This document shows positions 43,636 through 52,491 of a stretch of DNA of 64,000 bases, piece after piece. The translations under genes were made by a program, and so were the position numbers. This DNA comes from Betaproteobacteria bacterium. Its GTDB lineage: Bacteria > Pseudomonadota > Gammaproteobacteria > Burkholderiales > Casimicrobiaceae. Numbering within the stretch: position 1 is the first letter of the stretch; every line of letters starts with the position of its first letter. The notes under the pieces were generated by a model, which saw nothing but the letters and a program-made list of their open reading frames with translations, had not been told where the DNA came from and did not search any database. The stretch is taken from contig JAAFJO010000003.1 in assembly GCA_013298145.1 (NCBI GenBank), positions 496,001-560,000 of the forward strand. Direction: 5' to 3'.

Positions 43636-45285
43636 TTAGCCCGCCGACTTCGCCTTAGGCCGAAACGCGTTACGGCAACTCGCTGCCGCTGGATCATTGC
43701 TGGGAATCTTTTCGCAAATGCGGTCAAGATCGGTCCGAAGTGTTGCGAGCGCTGCGCGGCGTGCATCGGTGCTCGCCCATTGATCGAGCGCGGTGCCGAC
43801 CCGCTCAAGTGAGCGTAGGCTTCTCTCATAAAACGCGTCTGGTGCCGCTTGCGCGTCGCCGAGCACGCTCTTGGTCGCGGCAACGATTCGCGCGGTGTCT
43901 TGTGGCGCATCCGCGAGCAAAACGCGCACGTAGAGGCCACCCCACTGCAAGCGCGTGGCGGGCCCCTCGCCTTTTTCGTACGCCTGCTGTGCGTAGGCGA
44001 TGGCTGCGGCCTTGTCGCCACGTTTCTTTGCGTTCTCCGAAAGGTCAGACAAGAAATAGTGCGGCGCAATTGCTTTTGCCACTTCCGCTTTTAGCAAGGC
44101 ATCGGACTCATCGAGCAGCCCGACTTCGCGCAGCACAAACGCAGCAACCGACATCGTGGCCTGACGTGTCATCCGGTCATTCGTTTGCGTGTCGGCGGCT
44201 TTCACCACGTCCCGCGCTTGCGCGACGAGTGCGGCGGGATACTTGGGCGCGGCGCTCGTTTCGCCAGCCTTCACTTCTGGCGCATCGAGTGCGGCGAGAC
44301 GAATCTTCCCCACCATCGCTGCGAGCCGATCCGCGTGTGTAGATTGCGAATTCTTGATCACCGCTTCAAGCGCGGCATTGAAATTGTTTTGCAACGATGT
44401 GCGGCGTGGAGAGCCCGCCTCAGACGCGTAGCGTGTGAGATCGCCCGCGCGCCAACTCAGGACATCGAAATTCTCTCGTACGCCCGATGCATCCGCGAGC
44501 AATCGCGTCAACTGCGCATGCGCGACACTCTGCTCCGATGCGCTTGCATTCGTCTTCTCGCGCGCAGCACGCGCGGCCGCAATCGCGAGCGCTTTCAACT
44601 GCAATCGCGCCGCGACTTTCGGCTGCGTACTAGCTGCACGTTGCGCGAGTTTTTGCAGCGTGTCGGCGCGGTTTTTCTCTGCGACCACGCGATCTTGATC
44701 GGTCTCCCAGCTATAAAACGTGAGCAAATCCCATTCGTCAGCGGAAAGCGCATCGCCCGCGAGCGCGCTCGCGAGGAGTTGCTTCACGGGACGCGTTGCC
44801 TTCGCACCAAGCGCCATCAATCGCATGTATTTCGCGGGCTCTACTTCGCCGGGCAGTCGCGTAATCTCGCGTCCATCGGGCGCGAAGACGATGGAGGTCG
44901 GATAAGCGGTCACGCCGTATTGCGCGCCAAGACGTTGCGCCCCTGGCGAATCGCCATCGATGTAGAGTGGCACAAATGATTTGCTCGCCTCAACGAAATC
45001 AGCTCGCGTGAAAATCGTCGATTTCACTTGATTGCACGGCGGGCACCATTTCGCCGTCCAAAACAAGAAAACAGGTTTGTTTTCCGTTCGCGCGCGCGCG
45101 AACGCCGCGCTTGCGTCGCCCTTCTCTGGCGTTACCCACGCGATGCTGGAGGCAGCTTTGGCCGAAACCGTTGCCGTTGCTGTCGTACTTGCGGTTATCG
45201 AAACGCCAGCGAGGACGGCAAACGCAACAGCACTACCGATAAAGCGAATTTGATTCGAAGCGATTGGCGAGGAATTGGATTTCAT
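43636..45285 (-). CDS. Thioredoxin-family protein with long helical C-terminal extension
   Basis: After a signal sequence (about residues 15-45) there is a thioredoxin domain with the active site WCPPC (FLFWTAKWCPPCNQVK) and the cis-Pro in AYPTSIVFAPDG. The remaining ~370 residues are alanine-rich and helical, resembling TPR-like repeats, and have no motif I can name. The protein probably acts in the periplasm on disulfides. It lies upstream of the broken phosphatase-like gene, and a copy of its 3' end is present at 41053-41205. Confidence 0.82.
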   Translation of the reverse strand: MKSNSSPIASNQIRFIGSAVAFAVLAGVSITASTTATATVSAKAASSIAWVTPEKGDASAAFARARTENKPVFLFWTAKWCPPCNQVKSTIFTRADFVEASKSFVPLYIDGDSPGAQRLGAQYGVTAYPTSIVFAPDGREITRLPGEVEPAKYMRLMALGAKATRPVKQLLASALAGDALSADEWDLLTFYSWETDQDRVVAEKNRADTLQKLAQRAASTQPKVAARLQLKALAIAAARAAREKTNASASEQSVAHAQLTRLLADASGVRENFDVLSWRAGDLTRYASEAGSPRRTSLQNNFNAALEAVIKNSQSTHADRLAAMVGKIRLAALDAPEVKAGETSAAPKYPAALVAQARDVVKAADTQTNDRMTRQATMSVAAFVLREVGLLDESDALLKAEVAKAIAPHYFLSDLSENAKKRGDKAAAIAYAQQAYEKGEGPATRLQWGGLYVRVLLADAPQDTARIVAATKSVLGDAQAAPDAFYERSLRSLERVGTALDQWASTDARRAALATLRTDLDRICEKIPSNDPAAASCRNAFRPKAKSAG

Positions 45286-45327
45286 TGTTGTGCGCGATTC
45301 GTGTGCTGGGATGTGTTGAGTAACACT

Positions 45328-46272
45328 CTAAGTTTGCCCGGATTGTGGCGTGGCCCACTTGATCACAGCGAAGGTTAAACCCAGTGCAAGGATGGTGTCT
45401 AGAAACGTGGTGTAGAAGAGCCACGCATCCGTGGAAACTACCTTGGCAACGCCGAAATTGAGCGCCGCCATCACCACCCCCACCATACCAATCCCGAGCG
45501 TTAGTCGACCTGGCGACGTATCGGGATGCGGCATGTAGCGCACGAGTCTGCGCCCGAGGTAGCGCCCACCGAACGCGCCATCGGTAAGAAAGATTCCGGC
45601 AGTAAGGAGACCGAGAATCGTGCTTCGCATCTTGACCATTTCGTCGTCTTGAAATGCGAGTGCGAAACCCGCCGTTACCAGCGACATGATGATGCCAAAC
45701 GTTGCAAGCCCACCCATCAAATCGATGCGTGTCATGCGCTGAATGATCCAACCCACGATGCCCGCGCCCGCGGACACCAGCGCCGCGGTAGTGAGGTTGG
45801 TCATCTTGGCGACAACGAAGAATAAAAGCGCAATGAACACGTCAAAAAGAAGCGATGGTTTGTTGCGCTTAAATTGCTCTCTCTGCCGATCTTCCTCGGC
45901 GCGGTCACGCTCGATCATTTCTGGCGACAGCGCCTCACCGGGCGCGAGCGTTCGCCCCATCGAGGGCGGCCATTGGATAGTTTGGCCGGGCGCGCTTTCA
46001 AACACCAAACGCCCGTCGATCCGCACTGCAATTTGCGTTTTGAACCAGCCGACATACCCGGATTCAATGTCTAGCCGTCGCCCGTCGGGCAACACGTGGG
46101 CGAGATGATTATTACGAAATACGCGTTTCCCTTTGTATAGGTAAACATCGCGTGCTTGCTCTACGCCGTCGATCTCAAGAATGGAGGTGAGATCTTCGAG
46201 AGTGGCGATGGTGGTGACGAGGCCGTTCACGCCCTCAACGCTGAACGGTCGTTTGTAAGTCCAAATCTTCAT
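45328..46272 (-). CDS. Membrane protein with IspZ/YciB-like C-terminal domain
   Basis: The first ~120 residues are soluble and beta-rich (KIWTYKRPFSVEGVNG, VFRNNHLAHVLPDGRR), followed by a charged linker. The C-terminal half has five or six membrane spans whose pattern, including FFVVAK, FQDDEMVK, and the STDAWLFYTTF motif, resembles the septation/IspZ family. The start is set at ATG 46272; a longer frame extends to 46305. It ends 43 bases upstream of the thioredoxin-family gene and both point the same way. Confidence 0.7.
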   Translation of the reverse strand: MKIWTYKRPFSVEGVNGLVTTIATLEDLTSILEIDGVEQARDVYLYKGKRVFRNNHLAHVLPDGRRLDIESGYVGWFKTQIAVRIDGRLVFESAPGQTIQWPPSMGRTLAPGEALSPEMIERDRAEEDRQREQFKRNKPSLLFDVFIALLFFVVAKMTNLTTAALVSAGAGIVGWIIQRMTRIDLMGGLATFGIIMSLVTAGFALAFQDDEMVKMRSTILGLLTAGIFLTDGAFGGRYLGRRLVRYMPHPDTSPGRLTLGIGMVGVVMAALNFGVAKVVSTDAWLFYTTFLDTILALGLTFAVIKWATPQSGQT

Positions 46273-46497
46273 GGACAGAATTATCGCGAGAGTCGCCCTG
46301 TTCACGAGGCGCTCCGCGACGAACGACGAGCAGGTTTCAAGCTTCTAACGGGTGGCAGTCGTCAAAGCTTACTTCTTTCTCTTCCTACTGCAGAATGGAA
46401 TGGGACTAGATGAGATTTATCGACTTAATCGTTTTAAAGAAGAATGCTCTTTTAGCCCCAATCAAGAAACGGCTTGATGCTGTAAGCCGCAAACTTC

Positions 46498-47316
46498 TCA
46501 AAGCGGAGAATCGATGTCAATGAACTCGCTGGTCACTTTGAATTTGGCGGCAAGATGCTCGCCTAGGCGTCGCGGACCGTCGCGCTCGCTCGCGTGATGA
46601 CCGACGGTGATGAGTGTGACGTTGCTTTCGCGAGCCACATGAATGTGGTGCTCAGAGATCTCGCCCGTGATGAAGGCTTCTGCACCAGCGTCAATCGCGT
46701 CGCGCAAGAGCGAACCACCCGCGCCTGTGCACCAGGCAATTTTTTGCACGTTGCCGACCGAGCTTGTGTAGAGGGCAACCCGATTGCCGAAATGTCGCGC
46801 ACAAAACGCCGCGAGCACCGCCGGACGAACGGGAATGCCGTTTCCCAGTTGCCCATAGAGCACTAAATCGGCTTCACCCGTTGCTCCCATCACAGTAAGC
46901 CCCAAGCGTCGTGCGAGCTGCGCGTTATTGCCCACCTCCGCGTGGGCATCGAGCGGAAGGTGAAAAGCAAACAAATTAATGTTTTTGGAAAGAAGATGCG
47001 CGATGCGCTTTCGATGGAAGCCAACGATTCGTGGATCGTCGCCCTTCCAAAATAGCCCATGATGGACAAGGATCGTATCGGCGTGCGCCGCTATAGCCGC
47101 CTCAATCAACCCTTCGTTCGCGGTGACGCCGGTAACGATCTTGTGAACAAGCGGCGAGCCCTCAACTTGCAATCCGTTGGGGGCGACATCCTTGAAGCAG
47201 CGAACGTCTAGGAACTCGCTGAGGTAGCGCGCCAAAACGTCTCGGTTCACTGCATTGGGTCGTGGAAGGTGGGCGTCAGCGTGTTGCATAAAATTTGTGG
47301 ATTCCGCGTCGCGCAT
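46498..47316 (-). CDS. Nif3-like dinuclear metal-centre protein (YbgI family)
   Basis: Members form hexameric toroids with a di-metal site of uncertain function, some being GTP cyclohydrolase-like. The metal motif DTILVHHGLFWKGD and a C-terminal ITVGHHASERDG are visible. ATG 47316 is chosen because GGAGGAGGGG lies directly upstream. It is divergent from the DegS-like protease, a neighbourhood common in betaproteobacteria. Confidence 0.9.
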   Translation of the reverse strand: MRDAESTNFMQHADAHLPRPNAVNRDVLARYLSEFLDVRCFKDVAPNGLQVEGSPLVHKIVTGVTANEGLIEAAIAAHADTILVHHGLFWKGDDPRIVGFHRKRIAHLLSKNINLFAFHLPLDAHAEVGNNAQLARRLGLTVMGATGEADLVLYGQLGNGIPVRPAVLAAFCARHFGNRVALYTSSVGNVQKIAWCTGAGGSLLRDAIDAGAEAFITGEISEHHIHVARESNVTLITVGHHASERDGPRRLGEHLAAKFKVTSEFIDIDSPL

Positions 47317-47393
47317 ATCCCCTCCTCCAAAATTGCGGTTGCGCCCCGCGATCGCAAAATGCCTTTGGGCGAACACTTCCGGATGGTGTCTTT

Positions 47394-48590
47394 ATGTTGA
47401 AGCGATTATGGCTCGTTTTTGCACAGGTCTGCACTGTGTGCTTGGCCGCGCTCTTTACAGTGAGTACGTTGCGTCCCGATTTGCTGAATCGAAGCGCGCC
47501 AACCCCGCCTAGCGCCGCCTTGCCGCTGCCTCCAGCGAACTCGCAAACAGCGCCGGTGGTGAGCAATGCCAACGTCGTCGCCGCGGCGGGCCTCAGCGAT
47601 GCGGCCAAGCGCGCGCTACCTTCGGTGGTGAAGATCGCTACCAGTGCGGAGCGGCGCTTCCGTCATCCGTTGATGGAAGATCCAATGTTTGAGCGATTCT
47701 TCGGACGTGATCGTCAGATGCGTGAAAGCCAGCCGCTCACCGGCCAGGGCTCCGGCGTCATCGTTCGTGCAGATGGCTACATCCTAACCAACAATCATGT
47801 GGTTGAAGGCGCGGAAAAGATTCAGGTCGAGTTGTACGATAAGCGCGTTTTCGCCGCAAAGAAGATTGGCGTTGATCCGGAAAGCGATCTTGCGGTAATC
47901 AAAATTGAAGCGACGGAGTTGCCTGCGCTTGCCTTCGATGATTCAGAAAAGCTTTCGCCGGGTGACTTTGTCCTGGCGATTGGAAATCCGTTTGGTGTGT
48001 TTGGTAACAGCGTAACGATGGGCATCGTGAGCGCGTTGGGGCGCACGCAAATCGGAGATGGATCTCCGTTTGAAAGCTTCATCCAAACCGATGCCGCGAT
48101 CAATCAGGGCAATTCTGGCGGTGCGCTGGTGAACGCGAGTGGAAATCTAGTGGGAATCAACACGAGCATCTTCACTCGTACCGGCGACTTTTCGGGCATT
48201 GGATTCGCAATCCCCACCACCATCGCGAAACCGATCCTGGAACAGTTGATCGCAAACGGCGAAGTTCGGCGTGGGTATTTGGGCGCAACGTTGGGTTCGA
48301 TTACGCCTGAACTTAAAGAGCGCCTTTCACTTCGCGACAGCAAAGGCGCGTTCGTCGCCGCTGTGCTTGATGACGGCCCCGGCGCACGTGGCGGTGTACG
48401 CCCGAATGACGTGATTATTGAAATCAATGGTCGCGCGGTGACGGATCGCACAGACGCGATCAACGTGATCGCCAGCACGCCGCCCGAGCGCACCATTTCA
48501 TTGAAGCTCCTCCGCGGAAGTGACACCAAAGAGGTGTCGGTGACTCTAGGAAAACGACCGACGGTGACGCGCACTCGGACGCAGCGCTAA
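47394..48590 (+). CDS. DegS/DegQ-type periplasmic serine protease, membrane anchored
   Basis: The 398-residue protein has one N-terminal membrane segment, a trypsin-like domain with the triad His (TNNHVVEGA), Asp (ESDLAVIKI) and Ser (QGNSGGALV), and a single PDZ domain (about residues 290-380, GYLGATLG, NDVIIEINGRAV). One PDZ and an uncleaved anchor suggest a DegS/AlgW-like envelope-stress sensor protease. The start is ATG 47394; the frame continues upstream into the divergent Nif3 gene but is not real there. Confidence 0.9.
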   Translation: MLKRLWLVFAQVCTVCLAALFTVSTLRPDLLNRSAPTPPSAALPLPPANSQTAPVVSNANVVAAAGLSDAAKRALPSVVKIATSAERRFRHPLMEDPMFERFFGRDRQMRESQPLTGQGSGVIVRADGYILTNNHVVEGAEKIQVELYDKRVFAAKKIGVDPESDLAVIKIEATELPALAFDDSEKLSPGDFVLAIGNPFGVFGNSVTMGIVSALGRTQIGDGSPFESFIQTDAAINQGNSGGALVNASGNLVGINTSIFTRTGDFSGIGFAIPTTIAKPILEQLIANGEVRRGYLGATLGSITPELKERLSLRDSKGAFVAAVLDDGPGARGGVRPNDVIIEINGRAVTDRTDAINVIASTPPERTISLKLLRGSDTKEVSVTLGKRPTVTRTRTQR

Positions 48591-48594
48591 AAGC

Positions 48595-48639
48595 GCGCGA
48601 ATTACGCTCATCGTTTGTCGGTTACAGCGCAATTCGCGC
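48595..48639. terminator. Possible bidirectional hairpin between convergent genes
   Basis: GCGCGAATT at 48595-48603 and AATTCGCGC at 48631-48639 are perfectly complementary, with further pairing of ACGCT and AGCGC inside. The hairpin lies between the convergent protease and tatC genes. No T-run is seen on either side, so it may stabilise transcript ends rather than terminate by itself. Confidence 0.4.
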
Positions 48640-48657
48640 CAGTCGAACATCGCGAGC

Positions 48658-49404
48658 TTACGCTTCGACTTTCTTCTCGCGCGGCTTGATCAGTGCGCTG
48701 ATCCAGATCCCCACTTCGTAGAGGATCACGAGCGGAATCGCGAGGAAAAGTTGTGAGAGCACATCAGGCGGCGTAACCACCGCAGCGATGACGAACGCGG
48801 CAACAATGAAGTAGCCACGAAATTCTTTCAACTGCTGCACAGTGACGATCCCGGCGCGTGTAAGCACAGCGAGCACGACCGGTGTTTCGAAAGTGATGCC
48901 GAACGCCATAAACATCGTGAGCGCGAAACTCCAGTATTTCTCGATATCCGTGCTGACCGTAACGCCCGCTGGCGCATAGCCAAACAGAATCGGAAACAGC
49001 GAAGGGAAGACGATGAAATACGCGAACGCCATTCCCGCAAAAAACAGCAGCGTCGACGAAACAATCAGCGGCATCGCGAGCTTTTTTTCGTGCTGATACA
49101 AGCCCGGCGCGATGAAGGCCCACATCTGATACAGAACGTAGGGCAACGCGATCAGAAATCCGACTAAGAGCGTCACTTTCAGCGGAACAAAAAATACGCC
49201 GATCACATCGGTTGCGATCATCGTGCCGCCCTTCGGGAGCGAGGCCATCAACGGCGCGGCAACGAAGGCGTAAATCTTTCCACTGCCGGGATAGATCATT
49301 AAAACGATCGCGATCACCAGAATCGATCCGACCGCTTTCATCAACCGTGAGCGAAGCTCGACGAGATGCGATACGAAGCTTTCTTCTTTGTGTTCTTCAG
49401 CCAT
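48658..49404 (-). CDS. tatC: Twin-arginine translocase subunit TatC
   Basis: TatC binds twin-arginine signals. The 248-residue protein has six spans, and conserved residues in SFVSHLVELRSRLMKA, FIAPGLYQHEKK and GITFETPVV. It is the last gene of tatABC. One likely client in this window is the Rieske subunit at 36833. Confidence 0.96.
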   Translation of the reverse strand: MAEEHKEESFVSHLVELRSRLMKAVGSILVIAIVLMIYPGSGKIYAFVAAPLMASLPKGGTMIATDVIGVFFVPLKVTLLVGFLIALPYVLYQMWAFIAPGLYQHEKKLAMPLIVSSTLLFFAGMAFAYFIVFPSLFPILFGYAPAGVTVSTDIEKYWSFALTMFMAFGITFETPVVLAVLTRAGIVTVQQLKEFRGYFIVAAFVIAAVVTPPDVLSQLFLAIPLVILYEVGIWISALIKPREKKVEA

Positions 49405-49442
49405 CGAATGGAGATCTCGGAAAAATTTAAGTGCCGCGTTAA

Positions 49443-49901
49443 CTAGCGAATGTCTTGCGCCGTACGGTTTGCAGATAGCTCATTTGTGGATTGCTGCGCG
49501 TGTGCTTGCTCTGCAATGGAAGACTCAAGCGCGGCCACTTCATCGTTGGCCTTCGGTTCGCCCGGCGTGTACGGTGGCTCAATCTTGTTTGCAGTCTCTG
49601 CCGGCCGAAGCGGATCGGCGCTCTGCTCGATCTTCGAAGCTTCCGATTCAACGGCTCGACCTGCATCGTTCACTGCCGTCTCAAAAGAGCGGGCGGCCTC
49701 TTGTGCTTGCTGCTGGAGCTTGCGCAGCTCGTCCATTTGAACTTCTCGATCGATATCCGACTTCACCTGATTGGCGTACGCGCGAGCCCGCCCCATCAGG
49801 TGCCCGGCCGTGCGCGCAACTTTCGGCAGCTTTTCCGGGCCAAGCACGACGAGCGCGACCACGGCAACAATGGCGAGTTCGCCGAAGGAAAAATCAAACA
49901 T
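49443..49901 (-). CDS. tatB: Twin-arginine translocase subunit TatB
   Basis: The 152-residue protein starts MFDFSFGELAIV with one span, then the amphipathic helix with VLGPEKLPKVARTAG. The charged C-terminal part (Glu/Ala-rich) is variable, as in the family. It lies 38 bases before tatC. Confidence 0.94.
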   Translation of the reverse strand: MFDFSFGELAIVAVVALVVLGPEKLPKVARTAGHLMGRARAYANQVKSDIDREVQMDELRKLQQQAQEAARSFETAVNDAGRAVESEASKIEQSADPLRPAETANKIEPPYTPGEPKANDEVAALESSIAEQAHAQQSTNELSANRTAQDIR

Positions 49902-50047
49902 TTGCGGCTTCGCGAAGGACGATCAGACGACGCGACTGCGCCGCACGGACGCGGCAGCGCTCGCCGCCGAGGCGCAAAGCTCCGCAGACAGCTTCACCGA
50001 GAACAAAACGCATTAGGTAAACCCGATTTCGAGATGCGCGCTGCACC

Positions 50048-50266
50048 TCAAACTTTGTCGCGCTTCGCTTCACCTTCGATGACGTTGGTCGGCGTAGGTG
50101 TTGGCGCATCGCCAGTGACCGCCTTCTCGCCGCCCTTCAAGCCGTCTTTGAAATCAGACACGGCACCGCCCAGGTCTTTACCGACGTTGCGCAATTTCTT
50201 CGTGCCGAAAATCAGCACGACGACCAAAAGCACGATCAACCAGTGCCAAATCGAAAACGAACCCAT
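50048..50266 (-). CDS. tatA: Twin-arginine translocase subunit TatA
   Basis: The 72-residue protein has the single span [15 protein letters not shown] and the conserved [17 protein letters not shown] hinge and amphipathic helix. Its size is normal. The 146-base gap to tatB shows no gene. Confidence 0.95.
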   Translation of the reverse strand: MGSFSIWHWLIVLLVVVLIFGTKKLRNVGKDLGGAVSDFKDGLKGGEKAVTGDAPTPTPTNVIEGEAKRDKV

Positions 50267-50296
50267 TGCTAACTCCTAACTAAAAAATCGTTGCCG

Positions 50297-50656
50297 CTAT
50301 TCTGGAGCAATCATACGTCCCAGCGGATTGGGGCCACCGAGCACATGCATGTGCAGATGAAAAACATCTTGCCGACCGACGCGCCCGACGTTGATGATGG
50401 TGCGGAACCCATCGGTCGAACCCAACTCATTCGCGACCTTGGTTGCGACTAGCATCATTTTACCGAGCACGGCTTGATCCTCTGGCGTCGCATCGGAAAG
50501 CTTCGCGATGTGTTTCTTAGGGATTACCAGCACGTGCACCGGGGCAGACGGGTGAATATCGTGAAACGCCAATACATCGTCGTCTTCATAGACTTTTTTA
50601 GACGGTATTTCGCCTCGGACGATTTTGCAGAAGATGCAGTTTGGATCGGTACTCAT
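50297..50656 (-). CDS. HIT-family hydrolase (HinT-like)
   Basis: The 119-residue purine nucleoside phosphoramidase-type protein has CIFCKIVRGEIPS at the start and the histidine triad HLHMHVLGG near the end. The gene lies between the his and tat genes, a conserved betaproteobacterial order. Confidence 0.93.
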   Translation of the reverse strand: MSTDPNCIFCKIVRGEIPSKKVYEDDDVLAFHDIHPSAPVHVLVIPKKHIAKLSDATPEDQAVLGKMMLVATKVANELGSTDGFRTIINVGRVGRQDVFHLHMHVLGGPNPLGRMIAPE

Positions 50657-50666
50657 GTCAAACAGA

Positions 50667-50795
50667 TTGTAGGCGCGGACTTGACCGCGCGGTTTCTACA
50701 CCTCGCCCTGTGAAAGAGGTACACGCCGACTTTAACCCTGTACTCAATACGGGCGCCGGCTAAGGGTAGCAGCGCGGTCAAGCCCGCGCCTACAA
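50667..50795. repeat. Inverted REP-like pair overlapping the hisE 3' end
   Basis: Arms at 50667-50690 and 50772-50795 are inverted copies with one mismatch in 24 bases. Each arm contains a GCGCGG/CCGCGC hairpin (TTGTAGGCGCGG at the left end). The right arm includes the last bases and stop codon of hisE. The shape and the TGTAGG-CGG pattern resemble REP elements mobilised by RAYT transposases in other proteobacteria. Confidence 0.75.
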
Positions 50796-51122
50796 CTTCC
50801 GACTCGCCTTTTCCTCGATTCCAGAAACGCCTTCGCGCCGCGCCAATTCCGCGAGCAAGTTACCTGCCGAGAGATTGTGCCGCGCCATTGCGACAGCCAT
50901 GTGAAACCAGACGTCGGCGGCCTCTGCGACGATTTTTGCAGGATCGCCGCCATGACTTGCGTCTTTGCACGCCATCACAAACTCAATCGCCTCTTCGCCC
51001 ACCTTTTTGAGCGCGGCATCTTCGCCTTTCGAATGCAGCTTGGCAACATAGGACGCCGCTGGATCGCCATTCAAGCGCGATGCGATCGTTTCGGATAGCC
51101 GAACCAAAATCTCGTCACTCAC
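50790..51122 (-). CDS. hisE: Phosphoribosyl-ATP pyrophosphohydrolase
   Basis: HisE removes pyrophosphate from phosphoribosyl-ATP in histidine synthesis. The 110-residue protein has the helix [15 protein letters not shown] and [13 protein letters not shown], which hold the metal-binding acidic residues. It starts with GTG at 51122, overlapping the end of hisI by eight bases. Its last codons lie within a REP-like arm. Confidence 0.93.
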   Translation of the reverse strand: MSDEILVRLSETIASRLNGDPAASYVAKLHSKGEDAALKKVGEEAIEFVMACKDASHGGDPAKIVAEAADVWFHMAVAMARHNLSAGNLLAELARREGVSGIEEKASRKL

Positions 51123-51519
51123 CGTAGATCTCTTTCTCTGACTTGATCGGTTCGAATTCTGTCACCCACGCGCCGCTTTCCAGTTTGCGAAAGAAGCAGT
51201 TGCGACGGCCTGTGTGGCAGGCAATGCCGCCGATTTGATCCACCTTGAGCAACACCACGTCAGCATCGCAGTCGATTCGGATTTCGCGCACGATTTGCAA
51301 GTGCCCCGAACTCTCGCCTTTCATCCACGCCGATTTGCGCGAACGCGAGTAATAGCAAGCTTTACCTGTCTCAATCGTGCGCTCGACAGCCGCGCGATCC
51401 ATCCAGGCGACCATCAGGATTTCGTTCGTCTGCGCGTCCTGGGCAATCGCAGGTACCAAGCCGTCTCGGTCAAATTTGAGCTCGCCGATCAATGCGGCTG
51501 GGGAGTTTATTTGCATCAC
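51115..51519 (-). CDS. hisI: Phosphoribosyl-AMP cyclohydrolase
   Basis: HisI opens the adenine ring in histidine synthesis. The 134-residue protein has [26 protein letters not shown] (split in the family after TG), the metal-binding Asp cluster in [11 protein letters not shown] and Cys in HTGRRNCFF. Translation may begin at GTG 51519 or ATG 51516. The usual upstream hisF is absent; 179 bases with AT-rich promoter-like sequence lie before it. Confidence 0.94.
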   Translation of the reverse strand: MMQINSPAALIGELKFDRDGLVPAIAQDAQTNEILMVAWMDRAAVERTIETGKACYYSRSRKSAWMKGESSGHLQIVREIRIDCDADVVLLKVDQIGGIACHTGRRNCFFRKLESGAWVTEFEPIKSEKEIYGE

Positions 51520-51698
51520 AACGAGATTGTCGCTGCTTCGTATGATTTAAGTGCGATTAGACGCAGCCTACCTATGGCTTTCCTGATTTAGCCTATATTT
51601 TATAAGGGCTAGAGATTGGAATACTCTATAACGTGTTTAACAAAACCACTCGCTCGCCCATATCAATCAAGGACGAAAGCAAGGAAGCTAATTAGTAA

Positions 51699-52364
51699 CT
51701 AAGGCTGAAAATCTGGTTGCTTTCCGGGATGCGCCGCCGCAAAAGCCTCGTTCGCTGAACAGTGCGCGTCGATCCCTTCAATCAGCGGGTATTTCGACAC
51801 GTCCACGTTAAATCGCCGCGCCGAAAACACTTGCGGCACCAGCACACAGTCCGCTAGCGTAGGCGCATCGCCGACGCAGTAGTTGCCGGGTGCGAGCGCA
51901 GATTTTTTTGCGCGTTCATTCGCTAACGTGTTCTCAAGGGCATCCAAACCCGTCGTAATCCAATACGCGATCCACGCATCCTTCTGAGCCTGCGTCACGT
52001 TTAACTCCGCGGTCAGGTAATTGAGCACCCGTACGTTATTCAACGGATGCACATCGCACGCGAGCGAGAGCGAAAGCGCGCGCACGTAAGCCTTTGCAAT
52101 TGGGTCGGCAGGCACCAAGCGCGCCTTTCGCGGCTTCAGATCGTCAAGATACTCCATGATCGCAATAGACTGCGTCAACACGTTTTCGTCATCGTCGACG
52201 AGCGCAGGCACCAGTCCCGCAGGATTCAACTTAAGATACTCAGGTGAGCGCTGCTCGCGCTTCACCAAATGCACACCCACGTGCTCCCAATCGATGCCCT
52301 TTAGATTGAGCGCAATGCGAACGCGGTAGGCAGCGGACGAGCGGAAGTAGTTGTAGAGCTTCAT
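51699..52364 (-). CDS. maiA: Maleylacetoacetate isomerase (zeta-class GST)
   Basis: MaiA uses glutathione to isomerise maleylacetoacetate in tyrosine or aromatic degradation. The 221-residue protein has the zeta motif YFRSSAAYRVRIALNLKG, NPAGLVPALVDDD and SIAIMEYLDD. It is unlinked to other aromatic genes here. Its close homologues include maleylpyruvate isomerases, so the exact substrate is open. Confidence 0.85.
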   Translation of the reverse strand: MKLYNYFRSSAAYRVRIALNLKGIDWEHVGVHLVKREQRSPEYLKLNPAGLVPALVDDDENVLTQSIAIMEYLDDLKPRKARLVPADPIAKAYVRALSLSLACDVHPLNNVRVLNYLTAELNVTQAQKDAWIAYWITTGLDALENTLANERAKKSALAPGNYCVGDAPTLADCVLVPQVFSARRFNVDVSKYPLIEGIDAHCSANEAFAAAHPGKQPDFQP

Positions 52365-52491
52365 GATGGCGCATCACCTACGATGCATCAGGTAGTCGTG
52401 ACACTCAATCTTATTGCACTCGCAGCATCACCGCGCTAAATCAGACTCGCGTAGGGAAACGCTAGATAAGTCTGCGTGATGCAGCGTTGCC

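Noticed and set aside
49491..50279. Long plus-strand frame opposite tatB and tatA
   Set aside because: It is antisense to conserved Tat genes, is Arg/His-rich, and resembles no protein family.
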